Notes under the pieces: generated by a model
Told to the model about the DNA's origin: nothing
The model's input: the letters and a program-made list of their open reading frames with translations, nothing else
Database searches by the model: none
Translations under genes and position numbers: made by a program
Assembly (NCBI GenBank): GCA_030038445.1
Contig: JASHOW010000079.1
Coordinates: 1 to 47,579 of the forward strand
DNA: 47,579 bases
Reading direction: 5' to 3'
Source of the DNA: Nitrosopumilaceae archaeon
Lineage (GTDB): Archaea; Thermoproteota; Nitrososphaeria; Nitrososphaerales; Nitrosopumilaceae
Shown here: positions 19,647-28,684 of the stretch, piece after piece
Layout: the number at the start of each line of letters is the position of its first letter
Numbering within the stretch: position 1 is the first letter of the stretch

Positions 19647-21662
19647 TTGGTTCTAAAACCCATACCAATGGCACGCATTGCCGTGCTAGGACTAAGAAAA
19701 GACAGACAAACTATAGTCTCTATTCTCCATGATCTTAATGCAATACAACTTGAACCGCTCTCAAAGGATGTTGCGGCACTGCTACGAAATGAAAGAGACG
19801 ATGATACGTATAGACAAGTCTCGGATCAGCTTCTAAGGATCAAGTCCTTGAGGACACTCTTACCCCCAATCCAGGTAGTACAATGTCAGAAGTTTGGTAC
19901 TATAGAACAGCTATTGGAAAAATCTAGGTCTATTAATATAGATTCTAATGTTGCGTCATTAGAAAGAGAAAAGGAAAGTCTACTGACAGAGCTAAAAGAG
20001 ACTGAAAACAACATCAAACTAGTTGAAGAGTTCTCATTTTTCCCAGAAGATTTTAATGTACTGCAACTTTCATTTGCACACTCTTATTTTGGTAGGGTGG
20101 CGCCAAAGAACTTTGCAGGCTTTAAGCAGGCATTAGAAGTAAACAGCCAAGACGTATTGCTGTATTCAAAGGAAGGAACACCTCTTACACATATTATTCT
20201 GGTTACATTTCCAAACTTTCCTCCACATGCATTAGCTACTCTAGTTCAAGGATATGATGTCAAACTCGAAGCTGTTCCTAAACTAAAAGGCAAGCCGACA
20301 GAACTGAACCAGAGTCTACAGAACAAGAAAAACCAAATTACCCAGAAAATAAATGAGATCGATAAACGGCTCGCAGAGATCTCACGGGATCATTACATAG
20401 ACATTGTATGCCTTGAAGAACAACTAGAAATTGAGAACAAGAAGCTTGAGGTAGCAGATAACCTTGGTGTTACTTCAGATTCTTTTGCATTGGAGGGATG
20501 GGTTCCCAAGTCAAAAGTAGACCAGCTAAGGGACGGCTTTAATGAGCATGCAAAGGGAACGCTGTTCTTTGAGCTGGAAACTGACGAGAATCCTCCTACA
20601 CAATTTGATAACCCAAAGAGGTTTAAGCTCTTTGAAGCCTTTATCAGATTTTATTCGCTGCCGTCAGGAAAGGAATTTGATCCCACACTAATCTTTGGAA
20701 CTCTCTTTCCAATATTCTATGGGTTGATGATAGGTGACTTTGGTTATGGCCTTGTTATACTGCTAGTATCAAGATGGGTAATTCGAAGAGTAGAGGGAGG
20801 AAAGAAGAACTTTAACATCATGCCTACTCCATTGCGTAAGTTTGCGTTAACTATACTCAAGCCACGACAAATGGTAAAGCTGGCAAAAGCCATGACGCCT
20901 GGCGCAATCATAGCAATGGGACTGGGATTTACGTTTGATCTATACTTTGGATTTCATCCTAACGTATATCTGTTCAGCTATCTTAACACTGCATTTGGAA
21001 TGCACTTGCCTGCCAGTGGAGCATTCTTTGATCCTATTACTGGACTGCGAAAACTATTGCTTGTAGCCGGATACATCGGGCTTGGCATGGTAACATTCGG
21101 ATTGATTCTTGGCATACTCAATACCATAAGGGAAGGGGAGAAGAAGCATGCAATAGGAAAGATGGGCTGGCTGCTCTTTGGATGGGGTGTTGTCCTTACT
21201 GGACTAGCACTATTGCATCACCAACACGTCAACCCGGTTCATCACGTGGAGGGAATTGGCTATGTGGGCCTAATGCTTGCTGGAATTGGCCTAATGTTCT
21301 ACGGCGAAGGGGTACGGGCAATCATGGAGCTTCCATCCATAGTAAGCCACATTCTGTCATATACTAGACTTGTTGGAATCTTGCTTGCGTCAGTAATTCT
21401 TGCAGATGTGATTGACTTTATCTTTACCAAGACCCTGCATCACTCTATACCCTTCATTATTCTTGGAACGATCATAATTTTCATTGGGCATATATTCAAT
21501 ATAGTGATTGGAGTCTTTGAGCCAGGAATACAGGGAGCAAGACTGGTTTACGTGGAATTTTTCTCCAAATTCTACCATGGAAATGGAAGGCCATTCCGAC
21601 CATTTGGAACAACAAGGAAATATACCTACGACCAGTACGAGCTTGCGGCCAAAGAAAAATAA
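19647..21662 (+). CDS. atpI: A-type ATPase subunit I (a subunit)
   Basis: Long soluble N-terminus plus multi-TM domain; FGTLFPIFYGLMIGDFGYGLVILL and SHILSYTRLVGILLASVILADVI. Confidence 0.95.
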   Translation: MVLKPIPMARIAVLGLRKDRQTIVSILHDLNAIQLEPLSKDVAALLRNERDDDTYRQVSDQLLRIKSLRTLLPPIQVVQCQKFGTIEQLLEKSRSINIDSNVASLEREKESLLTELKETENNIKLVEEFSFFPEDFNVLQLSFAHSYFGRVAPKNFAGFKQALEVNSQDVLLYSKEGTPLTHIILVTFPNFPPHALATLVQGYDVKLEAVPKLKGKPTELNQSLQNKKNQITQKINEIDKRLAEISRDHYIDIVCLEEQLEIENKKLEVADNLGVTSDSFALEGWVPKSKVDQLRDGFNEHAKGTLFFELETDENPPTQFDNPKRFKLFEAFIRFYSLPSGKEFDPTLIFGTLFPIFYGLMIGDFGYGLVILLVSRWVIRRVEGGKKNFNIMPTPLRKFALTILKPRQMVKLAKAMTPGAIIAMGLGFTFDLYFGFHPNVYLFSYLNTAFGMHLPASGAFFDPITGLRKLLLVAGYIGLGMVTFGLILGILNTIREGEKKHAIGKMGWLLFGWGVVLTGLALLHHQHVNPVHHVEGIGYVGLMLAGIGLMFYGEGVRAIMELPSIVSHILSYTRLVGILLASVILADVIDFIFTKTLHHSIPFIILGTIIIFIGHIFNIVIGVFEPGIQGARLVYVEFFSKFYHGNGRPFRPFGTTRKYTYDQYELAAKEK

Positions 21663-21669
21663 CCCGCAG

Positions 21670-22134
21670 TTATCTGTAGTACTTTAATTCGTTAACATCC
21701 AATGTTCTAGTACAAAACCTGCATCTTAGAACAAGTCCTGTCTTATCTACAACATCCATTACAGGCTCGATATCTTCATCGCTATTTGATATGCAATCGG
21801 GATTTGAGCACTTGAAGATGCGTTCTATCTCATTTGGCAGTGTTACGCGCCTCTTCTCAACTAATTTGTATTCCTTGATTATGTTGACAGTTGCCTTTGG
21901 GGCAATCAGGGCAAGCTTGTTGGTGTCCGAGTCCTGAAGGAATCTGTTTTCTACCTTTATGATGTCTTTTTTTGCAACCTTTGAGCTTGGGACATTAAGA
22001 GCTATTGTAATTACATTTCCGTCCTTGCCATCTATACCAAGTGCATTGAGTACCTTGAGGCCCTTTCCAGATTCAATATGATCAATTACAGTGCCATTTT
22101 TGATCTTTCGAACTATAAGGTCTGACTCTGACAT
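21670..22134 (-). CDS. pyrI: Aspartate carbamoyltransferase regulatory chain
   Basis: VRKIKNGTVIDHIESGKGLKVLNALGI...; zinc motif CSNPDCISN...LRCRFCTRTLD. Confidence 0.97.
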   Translation of the reverse strand: MSESDLIVRKIKNGTVIDHIESGKGLKVLNALGIDGKDGNVITIALNVPSSKVAKKDIIKVENRFLQDSDTNKLALIAPKATVNIIKEYKLVEKRRVTLPNEIERIFKCSNPDCISNSDEDIEPVMDVVDKTGLVLRCRFCTRTLDVNELKYYR

Positions 22135-22174
22135 TGGAATAGTTTTTGTACAACTACTATATTAGTGAACTGCG

Positions 22175-23107
22175 ATGAGCAATACTTTTTTCCAAAAAGA
22201 TATTGTCTCGGTACGTGATTTTGACAAGCAAAAGTTTGAGGAAGTTTTTCAGGCTACTGATAAGATAATTGAGATGAATCCAAATGAGAGAAGAGAGATT
22301 GCACGAGGAAAAACACTAGGATATCTCTTCTTTGAGCCAAGTACCAGAACCAGACTAAGCTTCGAGGCAGCAATGGCCTCAATTGGAGGAACATCACTTG
22401 GCATAGCTGACGCTTCTTCTTCTTCTGCAAAAAAGGGAGAAAGTCTTGCTGATACGGTTAGAATAATGTCTCTATATTCCGATGTGGTTGTACTGCGACA
22501 CCAACTTGATGGTTCAAGCAGATTTGCAGCCGAGGTATCGGAAAAACCGCTAATCAATGCAGGCAGTGGAACAGAAGAACATCCAACGCAGGCCATACTT
22601 GATCTCTATACAATTAGAAAGGAAAAGAAAAAGATCGACGGCCTCAAGATTGGAATTGTTGGAGATCTAAAATATGGGAGAACAGTCTACTCGCTTTTGT
22701 ATGCATTAAGCAACTATAAGGTAGATGTCAGGTTGATATCTCCCCCTGCCTTGAAAATACGCTCAGACTCTACGTATGAGATAAGAAAGCGACTTGCATA
22801 CACCGAAGCAACAGATCTGGAGGAAAACCTAGACGACTTGGATGTCCTATACGTAACAAGGATTCAAAAAGAGAGATTTGCAGACATGGAGGAATATCTG
22901 AAGGTAAAGGGCAGCTACAAGATTGGGCCAGAGCTTCTAACAAAAATGAATGATGATGTCATAGTGATGCATCCGCTGCCTCGACTAGATGAGATCTCGC
23001 ACAAGATTGATTCTACAGACAATGCAAAATATTTCAAGCAAGCACAATACGGAAAGGACACACGGGCTGCATTGCTTGCACTGATTCTTAACGAAAAAGG
23101 AATCTAG
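22175..23107 (+). CDS. pyrB: Aspartate carbamoyltransferase catalytic chain
   Basis: FEPSTRTRLSFEAAM, NAGSGTEEHPTQAILDLYTI, VMHPLPRLDEI. Confidence 0.98.
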   Translation: MSNTFFQKDIVSVRDFDKQKFEEVFQATDKIIEMNPNERREIARGKTLGYLFFEPSTRTRLSFEAAMASIGGTSLGIADASSSSAKKGESLADTVRIMSLYSDVVVLRHQLDGSSRFAAEVSEKPLINAGSGTEEHPTQAILDLYTIRKEKKKIDGLKIGIVGDLKYGRTVYSLLYALSNYKVDVRLISPPALKIRSDSTYEIRKRLAYTEATDLEENLDDLDVLYVTRIQKERFADMEEYLKVKGSYKIGPELLTKMNDDVIVMHPLPRLDEISHKIDSTDNAKYFKQAQYGKDTRAALLALILNEKGI

Positions 23108-23119
23108 CTCTTCACTACA

Positions 23120-24295
23120 TTATTTTACTATACCATCTTGCTTTAGGTATTTTATTTCGTTGACAACATCATCTACCGGGACATTATTGTATATCATGAA
23201 ATTGACGGTATTTTTCACCCAAGGCGGAATGAACTGGCCATGAATTCCAAGAATATCTAGAAGCTTAGAATCTGATATGGTAAACGTTGAAAAACCTGCC
23301 CATGCAGTTAGCGCAGACTCATCATCAAGGTAAAAGTACTCATCTGTGTTTGGTACGTAACTTGGATCAAAACCAGAGATAACCACTTTATGCTGTCCGT
23401 AATTGACATTAAATGCAACATGCCAATTCTTGGTGTCTTGGTCAGTGCTAATCAAAGGATTGATCTGGTTGCCATCTATTGATACCTTAAAGTCTCCATT
23501 ACTGGATCCATTGGGAAACATGAAATTTGCATAATATGGTATCTGCCAGGGATTAGAAGCATCAAAAGATATTGAATCTGTGCTCTCATTGAACTGTTGA
23601 TTTGCAAAATAGACAATTGAAAGGACACTGAAATAGAACGGCTTGCCCTTCCACTGTGTTGACAATTCTATGGAGCCATCTGTGCCTGGAATGAAACAGC
23701 TGTAATAGTATACTTGTTTTGCAACATTTGGATCAGGATACATTACAAATTCTGCCTTGTCTCCAGGACTAATCTTTGGTATGGTCCAAGTGTTTTTTAC
23801 TTCGTCTAGATACTGGTTATCTTTGCTGTGCACTAGTGCATACACATCAACGTTGTATACTGTATCGTTGCCAGTATTGGTAACAAATCCAGTAAGATGG
23901 CCATCAGAATATTTTACAAGAGTTTTGTCATAGTTTACCTCTATGTTTAGGGGATCGCTATTTGTAAGTATGAAAGAAACATTGGGTTTTTGTAGAACGG
24001 GGTTTCCGTTAGTTATTTGCGGAAATTTGAATTTGAAAGGCATATCCTTTGATGGATATATGGCAGGAAGAATTCCAGATTCAGAAAATGTGGAATTTCC
24101 ATTATCTACTACAACCTGAACCTTTGCAATGGCAGTTTGATTCTCGGTATTTTTTACAGCTCCATACACAACATAGATTCCATCATGATCGAAATATCCT
24201 GCATATTCCTTGTCAGATATGTAGACATCTGCATTTGCAGTATGAAATAAAATCCCAATCAACACAAAGAAAGGAATTAGGTAAAAAATTCTCAT
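23120..24295 (-). CDS. Secreted protein with a divergent WVKNxxxWW-like C-terminal domain
   Basis: Signal peptide MRIFYLIPFFVLIGILFHTANA; C-terminal IPPWVKNTVNFMIYNNVPVDDVVNEIKYLKQDGIVK. Confidence 0.7.
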   Translation of the reverse strand: MRIFYLIPFFVLIGILFHTANADVYISDKEYAGYFDHDGIYVVYGAVKNTENQTAIAKVQVVVDNGNSTFSESGILPAIYPSKDMPFKFKFPQITNGNPVLQKPNVSFILTNSDPLNIEVNYDKTLVKYSDGHLTGFVTNTGNDTVYNVDVYALVHSKDNQYLDEVKNTWTIPKISPGDKAEFVMYPDPNVAKQVYYYSCFIPGTDGSIELSTQWKGKPFYFSVLSIVYFANQQFNESTDSISFDASNPWQIPYYANFMFPNGSSNGDFKVSIDGNQINPLISTDQDTKNWHVAFNVNYGQHKVVISGFDPSYVPNTDEYFYLDDESALTAWAGFSTFTISDSKLLDILGIHGQFIPPWVKNTVNFMIYNNVPVDDVVNEIKYLKQDGIVK

Positions 24296-24330
24296 GGTAA
24301 CGTCCTGTATCTCACTTGTTTTGTACTACG

Positions 24331-24714
24331 CTACATTGCCACAAGCTTGACATTTTCCATTTTTTTATTTGTCTTAAAATCTCTAGTCATGGTGTTAATT
24401 TTTCCGGCATCTCCATGTAGCAAAAAGAGTTCCATGCACTTGTTTCCGTCTACCTTGCTGTGAAGGTGAGTACCAATAAGATCCTCGTGATTGTGTTTAA
24501 TTCCAGTAACTACCTGCTCTGATTCTTCATCATGCACTACCATTAAAATGGCGTGAATCTGACCAGATAGGTTTGCTATTTGTTTTTCTTCAGATATGAG
24601 GCCTCTAACTCCGGCACGAATAATCTCAGATCTTCCTGAAAAACCCATTTTCTTTTGCAGCCGGTCTATTTCTGATAATATCTCATCATTAAGAGAGATT
24701 GATACAATTGGCAT
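24331..24714 (-). CDS. CopG/NikR-family metal-responsive regulator
   Basis: RHH N-terminus (MPIVSISLNDEILSEIDRLQKKMGFSGRSEIIRAGVRGLI) and NikR-like ligand pattern KHNHEDLIGTHLHSKVDGNKCMEL. Confidence 0.9.
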   Translation of the reverse strand: MPIVSISLNDEILSEIDRLQKKMGFSGRSEIIRAGVRGLISEEKQIANLSGQIHAILMVVHDEESEQVVTGIKHNHEDLIGTHLHSKVDGNKCMELFLLHGDAGKINTMTRDFKTNKKMENVKLVAM

Positions 24715-24744
24715 AGGCTATGTATTATTAACTAACTTAAAAAT

Positions 24745-24761
24745 ATAACAATAATTGTTAT
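24745..24761. promoter_or_regulatory. 17-nt palindrome, candidate operator of the NikR-like regulator
   Basis: ATAACAAT-A-ATTGTTAT, perfect 8-bp arms, between the divergent regulator and metal ABC transporter genes. Confidence 0.55.
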
Positions 24762-25801
24762 TAATTTTTTCAAGATTTATTAATAACATTAGGCATGAAT
24801 TGGTGTTGGAGTCTGGACAAAAGATTGCCGTAGGCGGAGGTATTGCAATTGCCATTATTGTAGCTGTAGTTGTACTAAGCACAAATGTATTTGTTCATAG
24901 CACAAATCCAAATCAAAATAACACATCAATCTCTGCAGCTCAGAGCGGTATTACATCTACCAGCCCAATCTCTACATCCAAGATACAAATAGTTGCTGCT
25001 GAAAATTTCTGGGGCAGTTTGATATCTCAACTTGGCGGAACACATGTTCAAGTATTGAGTATAGTCTCAGATCCAAATGCTGATCCGCATGAATATGAAA
25101 CCAACACTGCAGATGCACAAGCTATTGCAAACGCAAATTATGTAATTGTTAACGGCGCAGGATATGACGATTGGGCCCTAAAACTCATTAATGCAAGCAA
25201 TTCCCCAGATCAAAAAGTTTTCAATGTAGCAGAATTTCTTGGTAAAAAAGATGGTGATAATCCTCATTTCTGGTATAGCCCTGTTTATGTGAATCAAACA
25301 GTGGCACATATGTATTCAGATCTTGTTTCAATCGATCCTACCAACACGGCATACTATAAACAACAATATGCCAGTCTGAATGCATCACTTGAACAATATA
25401 ATACTAGAATAGATGAAATAAAACAAAAATTTGCAGGCACGCGAGTGGCAGCTACTGAAGATATCTTTGTTTATCTAGCAAACGCTACTGGTCTTAATCT
25501 TGTCTCTCCGTCTGAATTTATGGAAGCGGTTGCAGAAGGAAATGATCCTCCCGCGCAAAGCGTAGTAGAATTTCAACAACAGCTTCAGGGTCAAGGCGGA
25601 AATGTAACTGTCCTAGTATACAATGAACAAACTGTAACACCGCTTACGCAAAACATAAAGGCGCTGGCCTCTCAGAGAGGAATTCCTGTTGTTGGCGTAA
25701 CAGAGACCATACAGCCACCGGATGTTTCATTCCAAGACTGGATGAATGCAGAATTATTACAACTTCAGAATGCGCTCAATTCGCAAGCACTTGGACAGTG
25801 A
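24755..25801 (+). CDS. Metal (Zn/Mn-type) ABC transporter substrate-binding protein
   Basis: Cluster A-I features: DPNADPHEYETNTADAQAIANANYVIVNGAGYDDW, HFWYSPVYV. The real start is probably downstream (TTG/GTG/TTG cluster near 24803-24811). Confidence 0.9.
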   Translation: MLLIFSRFINNIRHELVLESGQKIAVGGGIAIAIIVAVVVLSTNVFVHSTNPNQNNTSISAAQSGITSTSPISTSKIQIVAAENFWGSLISQLGGTHVQVLSIVSDPNADPHEYETNTADAQAIANANYVIVNGAGYDDWALKLINASNSPDQKVFNVAEFLGKKDGDNPHFWYSPVYVNQTVAHMYSDLVSIDPTNTAYYKQQYASLNASLEQYNTRIDEIKQKFAGTRVAATEDIFVYLANATGLNLVSPSEFMEAVAEGNDPPAQSVVEFQQQLQGQGGNVTVLVYNEQTVTPLTQNIKALASQRGIPVVGVTETIQPPDVSFQDWMNAELLQLQNALNSQALGQ

Positions 25802-25811
25802 TAGACAAAAC

Positions 25812-26627
25812 ATGGCAGACAATAAAATGGTCACAGATTCAATGCGGAAGGAGGTTGTCCTTGCCGAAAATCTAGCAGCTGGTTATCCAGGCAAAACTGT
25901 GTGGAAGGATGCAAATTTCAGTTTTGAACGTGGCGAGTTTGTGGCAATAATAGGTCCTAACGGAGCAGGTAAAACACTGCTTATGCGCATGCTCCTTGGA
26001 TTGCAGCAGCCTATTCATGGCACAATTAAAATATTTAATACTCAACCAAAACGTGGCAATCCACGAATTGGCTATGTACCACAGCGCCATCCTATTGACA
26101 GAGATACAAACATTGAATGTTTTGAACTTGTAAAGTTAGCATTTTCAGGCAAGAGATGGGGATTGGGTTTGCCCTCCAAGGCCGAACAAAAATCTGCTTT
26201 GGAAGCACTTGAGGCTGTAGGGGCAGCAGAGCTTGCAAATCAACCACTCAACGCATTGTCAGGTGGAGAACTGCAACGCATATTTTTAGCAGAAGCATTG
26301 GTAAGCAATCCCGAAATATTACTGCTTGATGAACCACTATCTAATCTTGACATAAGACGCGCAAAAGAATTGGTTCAACTTATCAACAAAGTGGTTCGCT
26401 CACGCAACGTGACAGCATTACTTGTTGCTCATGATATCAATCCTCTTTTGCCATTTCTTGATAAAGTAGTTTACATCGCTAACGGTAAGGCAGCAACAGG
26501 AAAACCAGAAGAGGTTTTGACATCAGAGTCACTCACTGCATTGTACGGTGTTCACATCGAAGTAATTCGTGATTCTAGAGGTAATGTTGCCATTATAGGA
26601 ATTGAAGATCATCATGGTGACGAATAG
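25812..26627 (+). CDS. Metal ABC transporter ATP-binding protein
   Basis: GPNGAGKTLL, LSGGELQRIFLAEAL, LLLDEPLSNLD. ATG 25812 rather than the track start 25746. Confidence 0.93.
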   Translation: MADNKMVTDSMRKEVVLAENLAAGYPGKTVWKDANFSFERGEFVAIIGPNGAGKTLLMRMLLGLQQPIHGTIKIFNTQPKRGNPRIGYVPQRHPIDRDTNIECFELVKLAFSGKRWGLGLPSKAEQKSALEALEAVGAAELANQPLNALSGGELQRIFLAEALVSNPEILLLDEPLSNLDIRRAKELVQLINKVVRSRNVTALLVAHDINPLLPFLDKVVYIANGKAATGKPEEVLTSESLTALYGVHIEVIRDSRGNVAIIGIEDHHGDE

Positions 26628-27549
26628 TAATATCTTCAGTGTCAACCTAGTGGTTGACCTACAACAGATATTTCATTATCAATTCATGCAACATGCTTTC
26701 GAAGCAGGTACTGCAGTTGCAATCATAGCAGGAATTGTAGGCTATTTTGTAGTCTTGCGTCGCTCCTCTTTTGCAGCTCATGCACTTTCACACATTGGTT
26801 TTGCTGGAGCAGCGGGGGCGGTATTGCTTGGAGTCAGTCCAGTCTTCGGACTTCTTACATTTACAAGTGGAGGAGGTATTGGGATGGCCATACTTGGACC
26901 ACGATCTGCTAATCGAGATGTGCAGATAGGCACAGTTCTTGCATTTATGCTTGGCTTGGGAGTGTTATTCATTAGTCTCTATACGGGCTATGCCACAGAA
27001 GCATATTCCATTTTGTTTGGAGAGATACTTGGTATAAGCAGCAGCGATGTTTTTGTAACAGTTGTTGCTAGCTTGGTAATTTTGATTGCGGTGGGAATTG
27101 TATATAGGCCACTTTTGTTTGCATCACTTGATGAAGATGTAGCAGAGGCAAAGGGATTGCCCATATCTCTGCTAGGTATAATCTTCATGCTCTTGGTTGC
27201 CCTTGCTACATCAATGGCGGTACAAGTTGTTGGAGTCCTTCTAATCTTTTCATTGATGGTCACGCCATCTGCAATAGCACAACGATTAGCAAAAAGACCT
27301 AGGAGCATCATAATAATTTCCGTACTTATCGCTCTAGCGGCAACATGGTCTAGCCTCTTTATTGCTTTTTACGAACCATATCCTGTAAGCTTTTTCATAA
27401 CAAGTATAGTTTTTGTTTCTTACGTATTTGTCAGATTCGTTTATCCAAGTAAAATATGCTTGATGTGTCGTAAAAAATTCAACAGCATGTCTCTTACAAA
27501 ACATGTAGAGAAAAAACACCCCAATGTATTTACGGAAGATAAATCATAA
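26602..27549 (+). CDS. Metal ABC transporter permease (ZnuB/MntB family) with C-terminal zinc-finger-like tail
   Basis: ABC-3 permease motifs (SHIGFAGAAGAVLLG; FGEILGISSSDV) and tail CLMCRKKFNSMSLTKHVEKKH. Likely start is ATG near 26611. Confidence 0.92.
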   Translation: MKIIMVTNSNIFSVNLVVDLQQIFHYQFMQHAFEAGTAVAIIAGIVGYFVVLRRSSFAAHALSHIGFAGAAGAVLLGVSPVFGLLTFTSGGGIGMAILGPRSANRDVQIGTVLAFMLGLGVLFISLYTGYATEAYSILFGEILGISSSDVFVTVVASLVILIAVGIVYRPLLFASLDEDVAEAKGLPISLLGIIFMLLVALATSMAVQVVGVLLIFSLMVTPSAIAQRLAKRPRSIIIISVLIALAATWSSLFIAFYEPYPVSFFITSIVFVSYVFVRFVYPSKICLMCRKKFNSMSLTKHVEKKHPNVFTEDKS

Positions 27550-27694
27550 AATCAAAATTATTGATGACTATATAGCTATTGGCGTCTTGATTTTTGTTTT
27601 AGCAATGTAGATTTCTAATTATGCTAATTCTGATCCATTCTATCAGTTGTTCAAAATTTTCTGATTACAAATTAAAAAGGAAAAATAGTATATG

Positions 27695-28594
27695 TCATGA
27701 AACTAGCTGTGGTCTTACTGTACTGAGCGATATTGCATGATCATCAATTAAAGTTCCTACCCCTACGTTGACATCCTTTATTCTTACTACCACCTTTGAC
27801 AAATCATCACTGGTAAGATTATATTGGTTAGCAAGAATCTCCTTGACTCTATCTTCTGTATTAGATAGTTCATTTAGAGCAGAAGGGATGGAAATATCTA
27901 GTGTTTGCCTCATCATGTTTTGTGGAATCTTGCCGCTTCCATCTTGAATTATATAAAATGAGATCTTATCTACAACTACCTCATGTGGTAGCGTATCTAA
28001 TGCATTTGCAGTATAGAATACTTGTACCTCTAAAGGATCAACATCATAGCTTGTTGATATTATAGCACCCTTTGAGGGCTGTAAGACTGAATCAAATGGT
28101 ACATTGATTATAATGAATCCCTCCAGAAAATTTTCATTATAATCTCCAAGAGCTTTTCTTATGTCTTGGCATGTGATGCCAGTAGAATTTTCTGTTCCTA
28201 GATTCATTAGTACTGTATTGGAACTAGGCCCATCATTTTCTACAACATTCCAAAGTATGGTTAACTCAGATCTATCCTTGTTGAACATGCTTACATCTGT
28301 ATCATAATGGCCTGGCCTGAGAGGTCCTTCGCCTGCAAAAATTGAACCACATTCAAACTTTGCAGTATACATTACTTCACTTGGGTTTGCAGTTGAGTTG
28401 GTTTCTTCTGTATCTGAAGACATGGGTAAAGTAGAATTATTTGTTGAAAGGGTTTCTGATAATTTGCTTGCATCTGACCCCGTAGGTAAGCTTTGAGCTG
28501 ACACTGAATTGTGGTCTTGCAACAGAATAGTTCCAACAATAGATATGATTCCTGCAACAACTAAAATCATGTACGATTTTCGCTGATTTTTCAC
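27695..28594 (-). CDS. Secreted protein of unknown function
   Basis: N-terminal hydrophobic signal (YMILVVAGIISIVGTILLQ) then low-complexity Ser/Thr linker; GTG start. Confidence 0.6.
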   Translation of the reverse strand: MKNQRKSYMILVVAGIISIVGTILLQDHNSVSAQSLPTGSDASKLSETLSTNNSTLPMSSDTEETNSTANPSEVMYTAKFECGSIFAGEGPLRPGHYDTDVSMFNKDRSELTILWNVVENDGPSSNTVLMNLGTENSTGITCQDIRKALGDYNENFLEGFIIINVPFDSVLQPSKGAIISTSYDVDPLEVQVFYTANALDTLPHEVVVDKISFYIIQDGSGKIPQNMMRQTLDISIPSALNELSNTEDRVKEILANQYNLTSDDLSKVVVRIKDVNVGVGTLIDDHAISLSTVRPQLVS

Positions 28595-28602
28595 TAGGTC
28601 AA

Positions 28603-28648
28603 TTAATTCTCATAATAATATAATGTTAATGAGAATTAAGCTAACATT
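28603..28648. promoter_or_regulatory. Overlapping dyads in a divergent promoter region
   Basis: TTAATTCTCAT (28603-28613) / ATGAGAATTAA (28629-28639), perfect 11-bp arms; AATGTTA (28622-28628) / TAACATT (28642-28648). Confidence 0.5.
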
Positions 28649-28684
28649 AAATATGAAGCGAGACGCACGGGGAATCGGGTACTG

